Shown here piece after piece: positions 56,922 to 64,000 of a stretch of DNA of 64,000 nucleotides; the stretch's first letter is position 1; every line of letters starts with the position of its first letter. The position numbers and the translations under genes are program-made. The DNA is from Paraburkholderia sp. CNPSo 3274 (GTDB lineage Bacteria > Pseudomonadota > Gammaproteobacteria > Burkholderiales > Burkholderiaceae), in assembly GCF_024206475.1 (NCBI RefSeq), contig NZ_JAMBPR010000033.1, forward strand, positions 32,854-96,853. The letters are read 5' to 3'. The notes under the pieces are model-generated. The model did not search any database. It had not been told where the DNA came from and saw nothing but the letters and a program-made list of their open reading frames with translations.

Positions 56922-58649
56922 CTAAATCGCAACGGGCATCAGGGTGAATGGCTTTGTCGGGTCGCGAAAGATTCTCTGGCTGTCGTCCCACGTCAGAATC
57001 TCTACCGGCCAGTGGTCCCATTTCAAGGCAATGTGCTTCTCTTCCTCGTAGACATACTTGCCTCGGTCCGCGCCCGGTCGTTCCATCCTCCCATTGCGTA
57101 GAAGGACCAGCAGTTGGCTGGTTCCTTGCCAATGGGGATGCACGGCGCGAAAAATCTTCAGGACTTCTCCTGACTGCATCGAGGCCCGCAATAAACGGGC
57201 CTCAGTATGCTCATGGTAATCGGCAAACCTCGGGCGTTCATAATTTTCGAATCGACACCAGTCTGGGTGCCACTGGTGCCGAATCCCGTCGAACCGCTCG
57301 CGCACCCGCTCAAGGAGGTCTCCGACGCGCGCGGCGAAGATATCGTCCTCGCCGCCCCAGCTTCGAAATTCCGGCAGGCCGCCTGTGGCATTGAACACGC
57401 TACGGCTCACCCCGGCGACGCCATATCCAGGGTCAAGCCAGCAATCAGGCGTGCCATTCTCAGCGAGACAGCGACAGATCGGGAACCACGCCTTCTGACA
57501 GTCAATAATCTCGATCGCACGGCGAAGCGCGGTTAAGGAAATGAGAAGATCGGCGTCGCACAGCAAGAGGCGGTCGCTCCTGGCATGCGCCGCCGCCACG
57601 TTTAGCCCGCGGCCTCGCGAGAAACTCGCCCCAAGCGAGACAACTCGCACCGGCATTCCTGCCGCGCAGTCTGAAATCCACTCGATGAGCGGCCAGTCAT
57701 CGGAGGCGAAATCCGAGACGACCAGCTCAATGGGCATGTCCGGACCATAACTGTTGGCGAGGCAGGACACGCAATGAGGAAAAGGCCGAAGTTCACGCAT
57801 CCCATGTTTGATACGCGACCGGTTCTTTACGCTCACGCAAACAGACAGCGCCGGCTTGGTCGCGATTCCTGTTTCGTGCACAACGCGATAGAAGGCGCTG
57901 TTACTCTCGCAAAACGCTCCCACTTTTCCAGCATGGTTGGCAACGAGCCTGTCGTGAGCGCCGCGCAGGATCGGATCGCAGATCGCTGTTGGGACGATCC
58001 GGTAATCATCCGGTGTGGTGTCGAGAGGATGCACTCCACCACCAATCGACATGTGCTGATACTCGGATGTGCCTCGCAAGATACCGAAGCGGTCTCCTGG
58101 AACTAGTTCGTATTTGATGAACGTCTCCCCCAGTTCCCGATGCACGCGCTCGAAGAATTGCGCATCCTCCCCGAGATCAATGGCCGGATAGCCACCGACC
58201 TTGTCCCATAGGTCTTTCCTGAACAACACCCACTGATGGCTCACCCAACCTGGAACGGCCTGGTTCTCGTGAAGATCGGCGTTACCCCAATAGGCCCAAA
58301 ACTGCGCCGGCCGATAAAACGACGTTCCCAATTGTTCCATTTCCGACCAGGAAAAGGAAAGCCGCCAGGGCAGATAAACATCGTCGTCGTCCCAGATCGC
58401 GATCACCGGCCCGCGCGCCAAGCTAATACACGCATTGCGTTTCTCGCCCAGGGACGCGAACCGTGAAGACCGATTGACGATGCGAACGTCCGGAAACTCG
58501 CCAAGGAATTGCTGACCGACACAATCGTTGAGGATGATGAGTTCTTTCTGCGGGTAATCCTGGGCCAGAAACATCGCGACTGATTCATTGACGTAGGACG
58601 GTCGACCGTATGTCGGCATGACGCAGCTGATAAGCGGTAGCGCTCCCAT
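56922..58649 (-). CDS. two-domain family 2 glycosyltransferase
   Basis: The 575-residue protein has two GT2/GT-A domains. The first (1-240) has PLISCVMPTYGRPSYVNESV, GEKRNACISLARGPVIAIWD and the D-x-D motif (DDDD). The second (about 270-520) has LSVCVSVKNRSRI, SRGRGLNVAAAHARSDRLLL and CDADLLISLTALRRAIEI. Such double-domain transferases make alternating or extended glycans. No membrane segment is seen. It starts 34 bp after the GT4 gene and shares its strand with the Ser-rich protein gene, so the three are likely one transcript. Confidence 0.85.
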   Translation of the reverse strand: MGALPLISCVMPTYGRPSYVNESVAMFLAQDYPQKELIILNDCVGQQFLGEFPDVRIVNRSSRFASLGEKRNACISLARGPVIAIWDDDDVYLPWRLSFSWSEMEQLGTSFYRPAQFWAYWGNADLHENQAVPGWVSHQWVLFRKDLWDKVGGYPAIDLGEDAQFFERVHRELGETFIKYELVPGDRFGILRGTSEYQHMSIGGGVHPLDTTPDDYRIVPTAICDPILRGAHDRLVANHAGKVGAFCESNSAFYRVVHETGIATKPALSVCVSVKNRSRIKHGMRELRPFPHCVSCLANSYGPDMPIELVVSDFASDDWPLIEWISDCAAGMPVRVVSLGASFSRGRGLNVAAAHARSDRLLLCDADLLISLTALRRAIEIIDCQKAWFPICRCLAENGTPDCWLDPGYGVAGVSRSVFNATGGLPEFRSWGGEDDIFAARVGDLLERVRERFDGIRHQWHPDWCRFENYERPRFADYHEHTEARLLRASMQSGEVLKIFRAVHPHWQGTSQLLVLLRNGRMERPGADRGKYVYEEEKHIALKWDHWPVEILTWDDSQRIFRDPTKPFTLMPVAI

Positions 58650-58683
58650 GATAGTGTCCTGTTTCCATACGGACCGTGCCGCC

Positions 58684-59706
58684 CTACCTCAGCTTTTCCC
58701 ACTCGCGGAAAACCTCTGCCCATGACTGACTTGCGACGGTGAAACCGGATTTCAATGCCAGGCGGTCCCGAGCGGCGTAGCGCATTTGTTCCCGCTCATC
58801 GGACTCGAATGCGCACCGCGATGCCTTGTAGACGAATTCCCGGTCATCCCGGCAAAGCCACCCGGTCACGCCATCTTCGACAAGCGTGCGCCAACCGCCT
58901 CTTCGGTCGACTACGAGAACGGAACCGGATGCCATCGCTTCAAACGCGACGCGGGGGAGGTTCTCAAATGTGTCGGTGGTCATGACCACAGCTTCGCAAG
59001 CCTTATAGAAGTCCTGCTGCGCCATGCCGCCTTCGGGAAACGTCTTGATGTAATCATCGGGCTCGCGGCCAAATTTGGCTTTGGCGCGGTGATCCCATCC
59101 TACGATATACCCTTCCTTGAGCTCCGGCGCGGTCATGGTCTCGTAGATCCAGAGCTGTCGGCTATTAAATTTGTCCGCATCCCCGCGCGAAATGCGCCCA
59201 AAGCGAAACTTGTCGTTGGGTCGCTCTTCGTGGAACGGAAAGTCTACCGCGTGGAAATAAGGCGTGAATAACAACGGACGATATATCTCACCAAGCTGCG
59301 CCAGCCCTCTGCCCACCCGATCACGCCCGTGTTCTGTCTGGTATAAGTGAAAATCAACGAGCCCTTGCGCCTGGCAACGTAATTCCGCGTCGAAGTTCCA
59401 GGTCATGCAATTGACAAAGGTTGTGGTGCGAGCCCAGCGGCGTATTTGGGGAAGATCCTCGAGAAACTGACCGTTGCAGAAGCTCAGGCAATGTAGACCC
59501 TCCAGGGACTGCCAGTCCCGAGGCGCGTGATAGACGCAGCCCCGTTCCTCCATTCCCATTGCCAGACAATCCCCGTCGATCTCTCCCGTATGGCAAATGT
59601 GAACCTTGATGCCCATCGTTTGCCAGCAATGGATCTGATGGTCGAGCTCGGTATCAGCGCCACCCAACTTGCTTGGATGTCCAACTACGCAAAGTTCATC
59701 AATCAT
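58684..59706 (-). CDS. family 4-type glycosyltransferase
   Basis: The 340-residue protein has a GT-B layout: an N-terminal Rossmann part with GHPSKLGGADTELDHQIHCW and a C-terminal nucleotide-sugar part with MTTDTFENLPRVAFEAMASG, the E-x7-E region typical of GT4. ATG 59706 has AGAGG upstream. It lies 150 bp after the Ser-rich protein gene and 34 bp before the GT2 gene. It probably adds the first or second sugar in the same pathway. Confidence 0.82.
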   Translation of the reverse strand: MIDELCVVGHPSKLGGADTELDHQIHCWQTMGIKVHICHTGEIDGDCLAMGMEERGCVYHAPRDWQSLEGLHCLSFCNGQFLEDLPQIRRWARTTTFVNCMTWNFDAELRCQAQGLVDFHLYQTEHGRDRVGRGLAQLGEIYRPLLFTPYFHAVDFPFHEERPNDKFRFGRISRGDADKFNSRQLWIYETMTAPELKEGYIVGWDHRAKAKFGREPDDYIKTFPEGGMAQQDFYKACEAVVMTTDTFENLPRVAFEAMASGSVLVVDRRGGWRTLVEDGVTGWLCRDDREFVYKASRCAFESDEREQMRYAARDRLALKSGFTVASQSWAEVFREWEKLR

Positions 59707-59856
59707 GGGTTGCCTCTGGGTGTGCCCCGTCACCCGTCCTCTACTGGGCCTTGTGAATCCGCAGAAGCCAAGGGGCTCAAAGGGGCTCACATCGCAGAAA
59801 ATCCACATTCGCGTGACGCGGACAGATCTCGAAAATCACTGTCCCTTTGCGACCCA

Positions 59857-61845
59857 TTAGCTGGAACGATTGTTGTATAGCTGATCCAGGATATCCATTA
59901 CGATGCAATACCAATACTGAGGAAGTAACCCAACGTCGTCATAGTTCTCCATGAATGGAAAGATCAATATCTGGTTAGTGTTTTCTGATCCAGCAATTTG
60001 CTTTCCAAGGCGTTCAACATACGCGTACAGTTCTTTCCAGTTCGTACCGTGAGCCCCTGATTTGTCCTGGTAGTCCGCAGGCTGGTAGTTGGCTCCCGAT
60101 TGCGCCGGATTCGGATGAAAATAAATGATCACATTCCTGTAATCAGTGATGCCATCGGGCACAGCGACACCAAACCAGTTCGGCGCAAGCGGCACCGCAC
60201 TATTCGTGGCGTCCTGCAGTTCAAAAAGAAACGTCGTGAAGCCAACCGCCCGGGACGAGAAAGTCAGCGCATTGCTACTACTGGGGTCGAAGTTGTCGAT
60301 AAGAAGGTATTTCTCTCCGGAAACGTGGCTCGGGCCGTTCGTGTATGACGGGACCCTATCATCACCCGGATGTGTCAGGACCCACTCTTTCGGGACTATG
60401 TGGTAGGGGTACTCACGGGTTGGCCATGCGGCCGGTCCGGGAGGCATGTTGGTAACGTTGTTGGTCGCCGCTGCGTCCAGGAGCATGAATTCGCGTATCA
60501 AATGATGCGTGTAATAAAGCGTATTACCCGAATCTGTCGTGTTAGTGTCGTTATACGGGCCAGGTGGCAGAGGAGGCACGCCCGAGTCTGTCACGCCATT
60601 TTGGAGGTCGGTGTAGTAGTTCGCCCATCTCCCACTTTGCAGTTGCGCGTTGAAATAGCAGGCAGGGTTCGGGGGCGTCTGATAGTAGCCTCGAATCGGC
60701 GTTCCAAGGGACTGCAGAAAATCTTGCGGCGCAGGCTGTGGAGGGCTTCCGACCCTCGATATTCGAGTGTCGAAATCCCATAGTTCCGCCAGGACCGACT
60801 GAAGAATGCCAGGATTGCCCGCGTCGGTCTCATGCTGCTGGAATAGATTCGCATAGCCTCCGCCGTTACTATGGGCGGCTATCACGACACGCAGGCCGGA
60901 CGGACGGCTGCTGGAGCTCGATGAGCTAACGCTTGAACTCGATGATGTGCTGCCGGAGCTCGATGATGAGCTGCTGCTACTGTTGATGACGCTCGACGAA
61001 CTGCTGCCAGGACCGCTGCTCGATGAACTGCTGCTGCCTGTTCCGCTACTCGATGAGCTACTGCTGCTCGACGAACTGCTGTTACTTGGGCTGCTGCTCG
61101 ACGAACTGCTGCTACTTGGGCCGCTGCTCGACGAACTGCTGCTACTTGGGCTGCTGCTCGACGAACTGCGGCTACTTGGGCTGCTGCTCGACGAACTGCT
61201 GCTTGAGCTAGAGTATGACTGGCTGCTGGAGCTCGGTCGACTGCTCGAAGATGACGAACTGCCACTGGTGCAAGGAGGCTTTGGCGGGCACGGCATCGGT
61301 GGACAAGGTTTGCTAGCGGCGCATGGTTGCGGCGGCGGCACGCCTGTCGATGGTGGATACGGCGGAAATGGTGGATAAGGCGGAAATGGTGGAAACGGGG
61401 GAAACGGCGGATAAGGCGGATAAGTCACTTGTGGCTGCTCACCACCATACGGCACGCAGCATCGAACGGAATTGCGTTCGACCTCGCACGCACGCCAGTT
61501 GCGCAGTTCCTCGCGCAACTTCCTTAGTTCATGCAACAGTTCAAATGTGCCCGCTCGCTCGCGCGCTTCGCCACGCGTTTCATCGCCCTCCGCTCTACTG
61601 ATTGAGCGCAGACTCTCTTTCAACCCTTCCAGCGCTCGCTGTATGTGCTCGACCTCTTCGTGCAACCGCCGTTTGCGCTCGCCCGTGGAGTGTTCGTCCT
61701 GGCCGCCAGTCACGCGGTCCTCGTGACGGCCGTCGTCGCAGCTGTCGTCGCACTCACGTTCGGACAACCGCTCCAATTCCTGCCGCAGCAACCTGAGTTC
61801 GCGCCACAAGCGCTCCTGCGACGACGATCCATCTCTCTCGAACAT
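59857..61845 (-). CDS. coiled-coil, PPYPPF and poly-Ser modular protein
   Basis: The 662-residue protein has four parts: a charged coiled coil (1-125; repeats of LREELRELR type), a tract of PPYPPFPPFPP repeats (142-165), a Pro/Cys patch (166-192), a Ser-rich linker of about 120 residues (193-316, many SSSSSSS runs with single P, G or R), and a unique C-terminal domain (317-662) that starts VVIAAHSNGGGYANLF. The domain is not one I know. No Sec signal is seen. Two glycosyltransferase genes follow on the same strand. ATG 61845 has AAGGTG seven bases upstream, as in its paralogue at 62966. Confidence 0.8.
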   Translation of the reverse strand: MFERDGSSSQERLWRELRLLRQELERLSERECDDSCDDGRHEDRVTGGQDEHSTGERKRRLHEEVEHIQRALEGLKESLRSISRAEGDETRGEARERAGTFELLHELRKLREELRNWRACEVERNSVRCCVPYGGEQPQVTYPPYPPFPPFPPFPPYPPFPPYPPSTGVPPPQPCAASKPCPPMPCPPKPPCTSGSSSSSSSRPSSSSQSYSSSSSSSSSSSPSSRSSSSSSPSSSSSSSSGPSSSSSSSSSPSNSSSSSSSSSSSSGTGSSSSSSSGPGSSSSSVINSSSSSSSSSGSTSSSSSVSSSSSSSRPSGLRVVIAAHSNGGGYANLFQQHETDAGNPGILQSVLAELWDFDTRISRVGSPPQPAPQDFLQSLGTPIRGYYQTPPNPACYFNAQLQSGRWANYYTDLQNGVTDSGVPPLPPGPYNDTNTTDSGNTLYYTHHLIREFMLLDAAATNNVTNMPPGPAAWPTREYPYHIVPKEWVLTHPGDDRVPSYTNGPSHVSGEKYLLIDNFDPSSSNALTFSSRAVGFTTFLFELQDATNSAVPLAPNWFGVAVPDGITDYRNVIIYFHPNPAQSGANYQPADYQDKSGAHGTNWKELYAYVERLGKQIAGSENTNQILIFPFMENYDDVGLLPQYWYCIVMDILDQLYNNRSS
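61061..61200. repeat. 30-bp tandem repeats coding for Ser linker
   Basis: Just under five copies of a 30-bp unit with core CTGCTGCTCGACGAACTGCT and TTGGG follow each other head to tail with few changes. Each unit codes for ten residues of the SPSSSSSSSS type on the minus strand. Slippage or recombination would change linker length by ten residues. Confidence 0.85.
61351..61423. repeat. 9-bp repeats coding for PPYPPF tract, long copy
   Basis: Short GGCGGA/GGTGGA-AAT/TAC repeats of 9 bp code for the Pro-Tyr/Phe-Pro units of the 662-residue protein. Confidence 0.75.
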
Positions 61846-62080
61846 GAGCGCACCTTTTATCCGAGAATCAACCCGATCACGTCGGGCGACCCGAACAGGG
61901 AAGAAGCCTCTAAGGCGATGCTGCGGCTAGCGGGATTGCGAACGTCGTGCACAGCAACGAGCACACGCAGGCGCTCATAATGAATTCAATCGGATATGCG
62001 TACCTGAATCAAAAGAATAGGAGATTGGCAGCCAACTAGAAAGCGATATAAGATGAATCGCGTCGAAGCCTTTTCGGCAA
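61846..62080. repeat. duplicated divergent promoter region, left copy
   Basis: This stretch matches 62967-63214 along its length (for example ATAGGAGATTGGC and CCGAGAATCAAC). It is the intergenic region between the left copies of the minus gene (61845) and the plus gene remnant (62081). Confidence 0.75.
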
Positions 62081-62235
62081 CGCGATCGACGCGCAACAGC
62101 CTTCGTGATGGGCTCGCCAATGCGAGCGAGGCCACTTTCGATAGTCAGTCAATGCAACACGGTGCACATCTAACCCGCACCTCCCATGCGAAAATCTGGA
62201 TCTCCTCCCGCCCCCCTCGAAGCATTTGAATCGCA
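62081..62235 (+). pseudogene. remnant of the HLRW/LYRR-type gene
   Basis: The sequence aligns with the first 150 bp of the gene at 63215: GGCTCGCCAATGCGAGCGAG here, GGCGCGCCAACGGGAGCGAG there, then TCAATGCA and CCAATGCA. The start ATG is changed to ACG, there are small deletions and a stop (TAA) in the HLRW region, and the rest is missing. It is the lost 5' end of the left copy of the divergent partner. Confidence 0.7.
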
Positions 62236-62240
62236 AGTCC

Positions 62241-62966
62241 TTAATGAATATCGGTCAGTCGGCCGGGGGAACTCGACGAACTACTGCTTGAGCTAGAAGA
62301 TGGCAGGCTGCTGGAACTGTAGCCGGAACTCGGCCGGCCGCTCGAAGACGATGAACTGCTACTGCTGCAAGGCGGCTGAGGCGGGCACGGCGTTGGCGGG
62401 TAAGGGTTGCTCGCGCTGCACGGCTCAATCGGTGGCGCACCTGCCGATGGTGGATACGGTGGATACGGTGGATACGGTGGATAAGGTGGATACGGCGGGA
62501 ACGGTGGGAACGGTGGGAAGGGAGGATACGGCGGATAAGGCGGGGATGTCAGGTGACGTGGTTCGCATCCGCACGATGCGCAGCATCGGTTGATCTTGTG
62601 CTCGATTTCACACTCACGCCAGTCGCGCAGTTCCTCGCGCAACTCCCTTAGCTCATGCAGCAGTTCGAATTCCCCCGCCCGCTCGCATGCTGCGCTGCTC
62701 GCTTCTTCGCGCTCGGCTCTGCTGATTTCGCGCAGGCCTTCTTTCAGACCCTCGAGCACTCGCTGTATGTGGCCAATCTCTTCGTGCAATCGACGCTTGC
62801 GCTCACCAATCAGGCATTCATGGTCGCCGGCCGCGTAGTACTCGTGCCAGTCGTCGTTGCGTCTGTCGTCACACCTACGTTCGTAAATCCGCTCGATCTC
62901 CTGCCGCAGCTGCCTGAGTTCGCGCGCCAAGCGATCCTTTGACGGCGATCTATTTCTCTCGAACAT
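62241..62966 (-). CDS. truncated paralogue of the modular Ser/Pro-rich protein
   Basis: The 241-residue protein copies the 662-residue protein for its first 230 residues: MFERNRSPSKDRLARELRQL, then FELLHELRELREELRDWREC, a longer PPYPP tract and a short poly-Ser part. It ends abruptly (SSSPGRLTDIH) with no C-terminal domain, at a junction with the decayed plus gene. It may still be made as a coiled-coil/linker fragment, or may be a dead copy. Confidence 0.65.
   Translation of the reverse strand: MFERNRSPSKDRLARELRQLRQEIERIYERRCDDRRNDDWHEYYAAGDHECLIGERKRRLHEEIGHIQRVLEGLKEGLREISRAEREEASSAACERAGEFELLHELRELREELRDWRECEIEHKINRCCASCGCEPRHLTSPPYPPYPPFPPFPPFPPYPPYPPYPPYPPYPPSAGAPPIEPCSASNPYPPTPCPPQPPCSSSSSSSSSGRPSSGYSSSSLPSSSSSSSSSSSPGRLTDIH
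62449..62542. repeat. 9-bp repeats coding for PPYPPF tract, short copy
   Basis: About ten GGTGGATAC/GGTGGGAAC-type 9-bp units code for repeated PPY and PPF triplets in the truncated paralogue; more copies than in the long gene. Confidence 0.75.
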
Positions 62967-63214
62967 GAATGCACCTTTTATCCGAGAATCAACACGATCA
63001 CGTCGGCCAAGCCGAACATGGAATTGGCCTTTTAGGTGACGCTGCGACTAACGGGATTGCGAACGTCACACACAGAAACGAGCACCAGCACACGCAGGCG
63101 CCAACTTTGAAATCATCCAGAGAAGGCTTCTTGAATCAACAGAATAGGAGATTGGCGGTCAATTAGAAAGTGATATACAGTGAACCGCAGAGGTTCTTTT
63201 CGGGGAGTCGGCCG
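62967..63214. repeat. duplicated divergent promoter region, right copy
   Basis: This copy of the region at 61846-62080 lies between the truncated minus gene and the intact plus gene. Both outward promoters should be here; no clear -35/-10 pair was assigned. Confidence 0.7.
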
Positions 63215-63814
63215 ATGCGCACCATCGTTTTGGGCCTTCAGGGCGGGCGCGCCAACGGGAGCGAGTCGACATTCGACAACCAGCCAATGCAGCCAGGAAC
63301 ACATCTGCGCTGGTCTTTCTCTCCGGAACTTGGATTTCCACCCGGCGCATTCTGGCTATACCGGCGCGTCAGCCAGCCAGCAGGCTCTGCGATCATCCCA
63401 CCGCAGGATGCTCAAGCTTCTACCCCACCTGAAGCTTCCGGATCGCCAGGAGATGTTAGCCGTACCGGAAGCTCGACGTGTCAATCGGCCGTTTCGACCG
63501 ACTTGTGTTGCGGACACTTGAGAATTGATATCGAACCTCCCTGCAACTCGCTAAGGATTGCTGGACAAGTTTCAACACCGTGTACCCACCTACTTTTCTG
63601 GACTTACAGCTTTGACGGCGATGCTACGTTTCGCCTGACCGGCTGTCACGAACTCGTCACTCGAGGTACTCAGTTTCGCTGTCGCCTCGAAGGATGCGCA
63701 ATGGCATGTGTTCTGATCGAGGGCGCGGCCTGTATTGACAGCGCTGACAGCGTGATCGCGAATACCGCTGACGCCGTGGGTTCGGGAGCTTGCGGTGACG
63801 CATCCGGGCGATAG
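63215..63814 (+). CDS. Cys-rich protein with HLRW/LYRR motif
   Basis: The 199-residue protein begins MRTIVLGLQGGRANGSESTF and continues QPGTHLRWSFSPELGFPPGA and FWLYRR, a pattern seen in large beta-rich proteins of unknown function. The rest is Cys-rich (about 14 Cys) with beta strands (HLRIDIEPPCNSLRIAG, LLFWTYSFDGDATFRLTGC). ATG 63215 has GGGGAG at seven bases. The last 20 bases overlap the next gene. It is divergent from the Ser/Pro-rich gene. Confidence 0.65.
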   Translation: MRTIVLGLQGGRANGSESTFDNQPMQPGTHLRWSFSPELGFPPGAFWLYRRVSQPAGSAIIPPQDAQASTPPEASGSPGDVSRTGSSTCQSAVSTDLCCGHLRIDIEPPCNSLRIAGQVSTPCTHLLFWTYSFDGDATFRLTGCHELVTRGTQFRCRLEGCAMACVLIEGAACIDSADSVIANTADAVGSGACGDASGR

Positions 63815-64000
63815 GCAGCCTGGGCTCCCGCTCGACGCCGCGGATGAGTGCTGCGACGAAGACCCATTGGCCGATTCGCGTGCACCGCGTCGGCCAGTTG
63901 CAGCGTGTGCGCCTAACTTGTCGCCGTCTCCGATGCCGCTTTTTTCACCAATCGCGGCATTTCCTCCCTATCCGCCTTTCCCGCCCTACCCACCCTATCC
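63795..64000 (+). CDS. start of a Pro-rich protein with PPYPPF motif (cut by window edge)
   Basis: From GTG 63795, with GGGAG seven bases before it, a frame runs to the window end: VTHPGDRQPGLPLDAADECC, then Pro-rich to FPPYPPFPPYPPYP at the edge. It overlaps the previous gene by 20 bases, which suggests translational coupling or a frameshifted single gene. The PPYPPF tract links it to the modular proteins on the other strand. Confidence 0.55.
   Translation, partial: MTHPGDRQPGLPLDAADECCDEDPLADSRAPRRPVAACAPNLSPSPMPLFSPIAAFPPYPPFPPYPPY

Noticed and set aside
61061..61200. Regular 30-bp repeats considered as a CRISPR array
   Set aside because: The units follow each other without unique spacers and code in frame for the Ser linker; no cas gene is in the window.
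60947..61378. Leu/Glu/Asp-rich frame (LLLDELLLLG repeats) on the plus strand
   Set aside because: It is the complement of the Ser-codon repeats of the 662-residue protein and repeats only because those do.
59857..61845. AHSNGGG near residue 324 of the modular protein taken as an alpha/beta-hydrolase nucleophile elbow
   Set aside because: The motif is at the very start of the C-terminal domain, with no strand-rich region before it, so the order does not fit the hydrolase fold; no Asp/His partners could be placed.

Overview
The window is high-GC DNA with the codon use and gene families of a Burkholderiales bacterium, most likely Burkholderiaceae (Paraburkholderia, Caballeronia or Burkholderia; the genus cannot be fixed from sequence alone). 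About 35.6 kb of a temperate podovirus-like prophage (left end outside the window) is joined to about 28 kb of bacterial accessory DNA.

Prophage (1 to about 35600). The leftward arm carries, in transcription order, a Cro-like repressor (24467), small regulators and tiny membrane peptides, a replication-initiation-like protein, RusA, hypotheticals, a Q-position protein and a lambda pR'-like late promoter (18381-18409) followed at once by two hairpin terminators. Next come a GroES-like co-chaperonin, terminase subunits, portal, scaffold, P22-type coat, head-tail proteins resembling P22 gp4 and gp10, a cupin-SET fusion, ejection proteins and a tail fibre cut by the window edge. The rightward arm carries the CI-like repressor (24566) and an operon started by a promoter at 25396-25423: a chain of tiny overlapping genes, Bet/RecT recombinase, PD-(D/E)XK nuclease, DnaQ-like exonuclease, a C5 cytosine methyltransferase, a DUF4224 protein and the tyrosine integrase. 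Four copies of a 12-bp dyad (consensus AGMAGCRCTGCT) sit in or beside the two early promoters, two of them inside 16-bp spacers.

Bacterial DNA, 35723-52304. A TetR regulator diverges from a membrane protein across several ATGCGAGG half-sites; Pr6Pr-like, DUF1697 and NIPSNAP genes follow. A GntR/FadR regulator diverges from a four-gene operon (gamma-glutamyltransferase, MFS, GAF protein, MFS) with two near-identical 20-bp dyads. After a GlcG-like protein and NnrS comes a LysR-centred amide/ureide cluster: DUF2848 protein, amidase and orphan substrate-binding protein on one side, ureidoglycolate lyase-like protein on the other.

Bacterial DNA, 52305-64000. This part looks assembled from foreign pieces: a SAM methyltransferase, a TetR-controlled thioredoxin-reductase-like flavoprotein, an IS5-type transposase tail and a decayed DUF3303-like gene. 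The most unusual locus is 56922-64000. A 662-residue protein with a charged coiled-coil head, a PPYPPFPP tract, a roughly 120-residue serine-rich linker and an unrecognised C-terminal domain lies upstream of two glycosyltransferase genes on the same strand. Its divergent partner is a Cys-rich protein with an HLRW/LYRR motif. The divergent pair has been duplicated in tandem, and one deletion appears to have removed the facing 3' ends of the inner copies. I infer an undescribed system that exports or displays glycosylated Ser/Pro-rich proteins.
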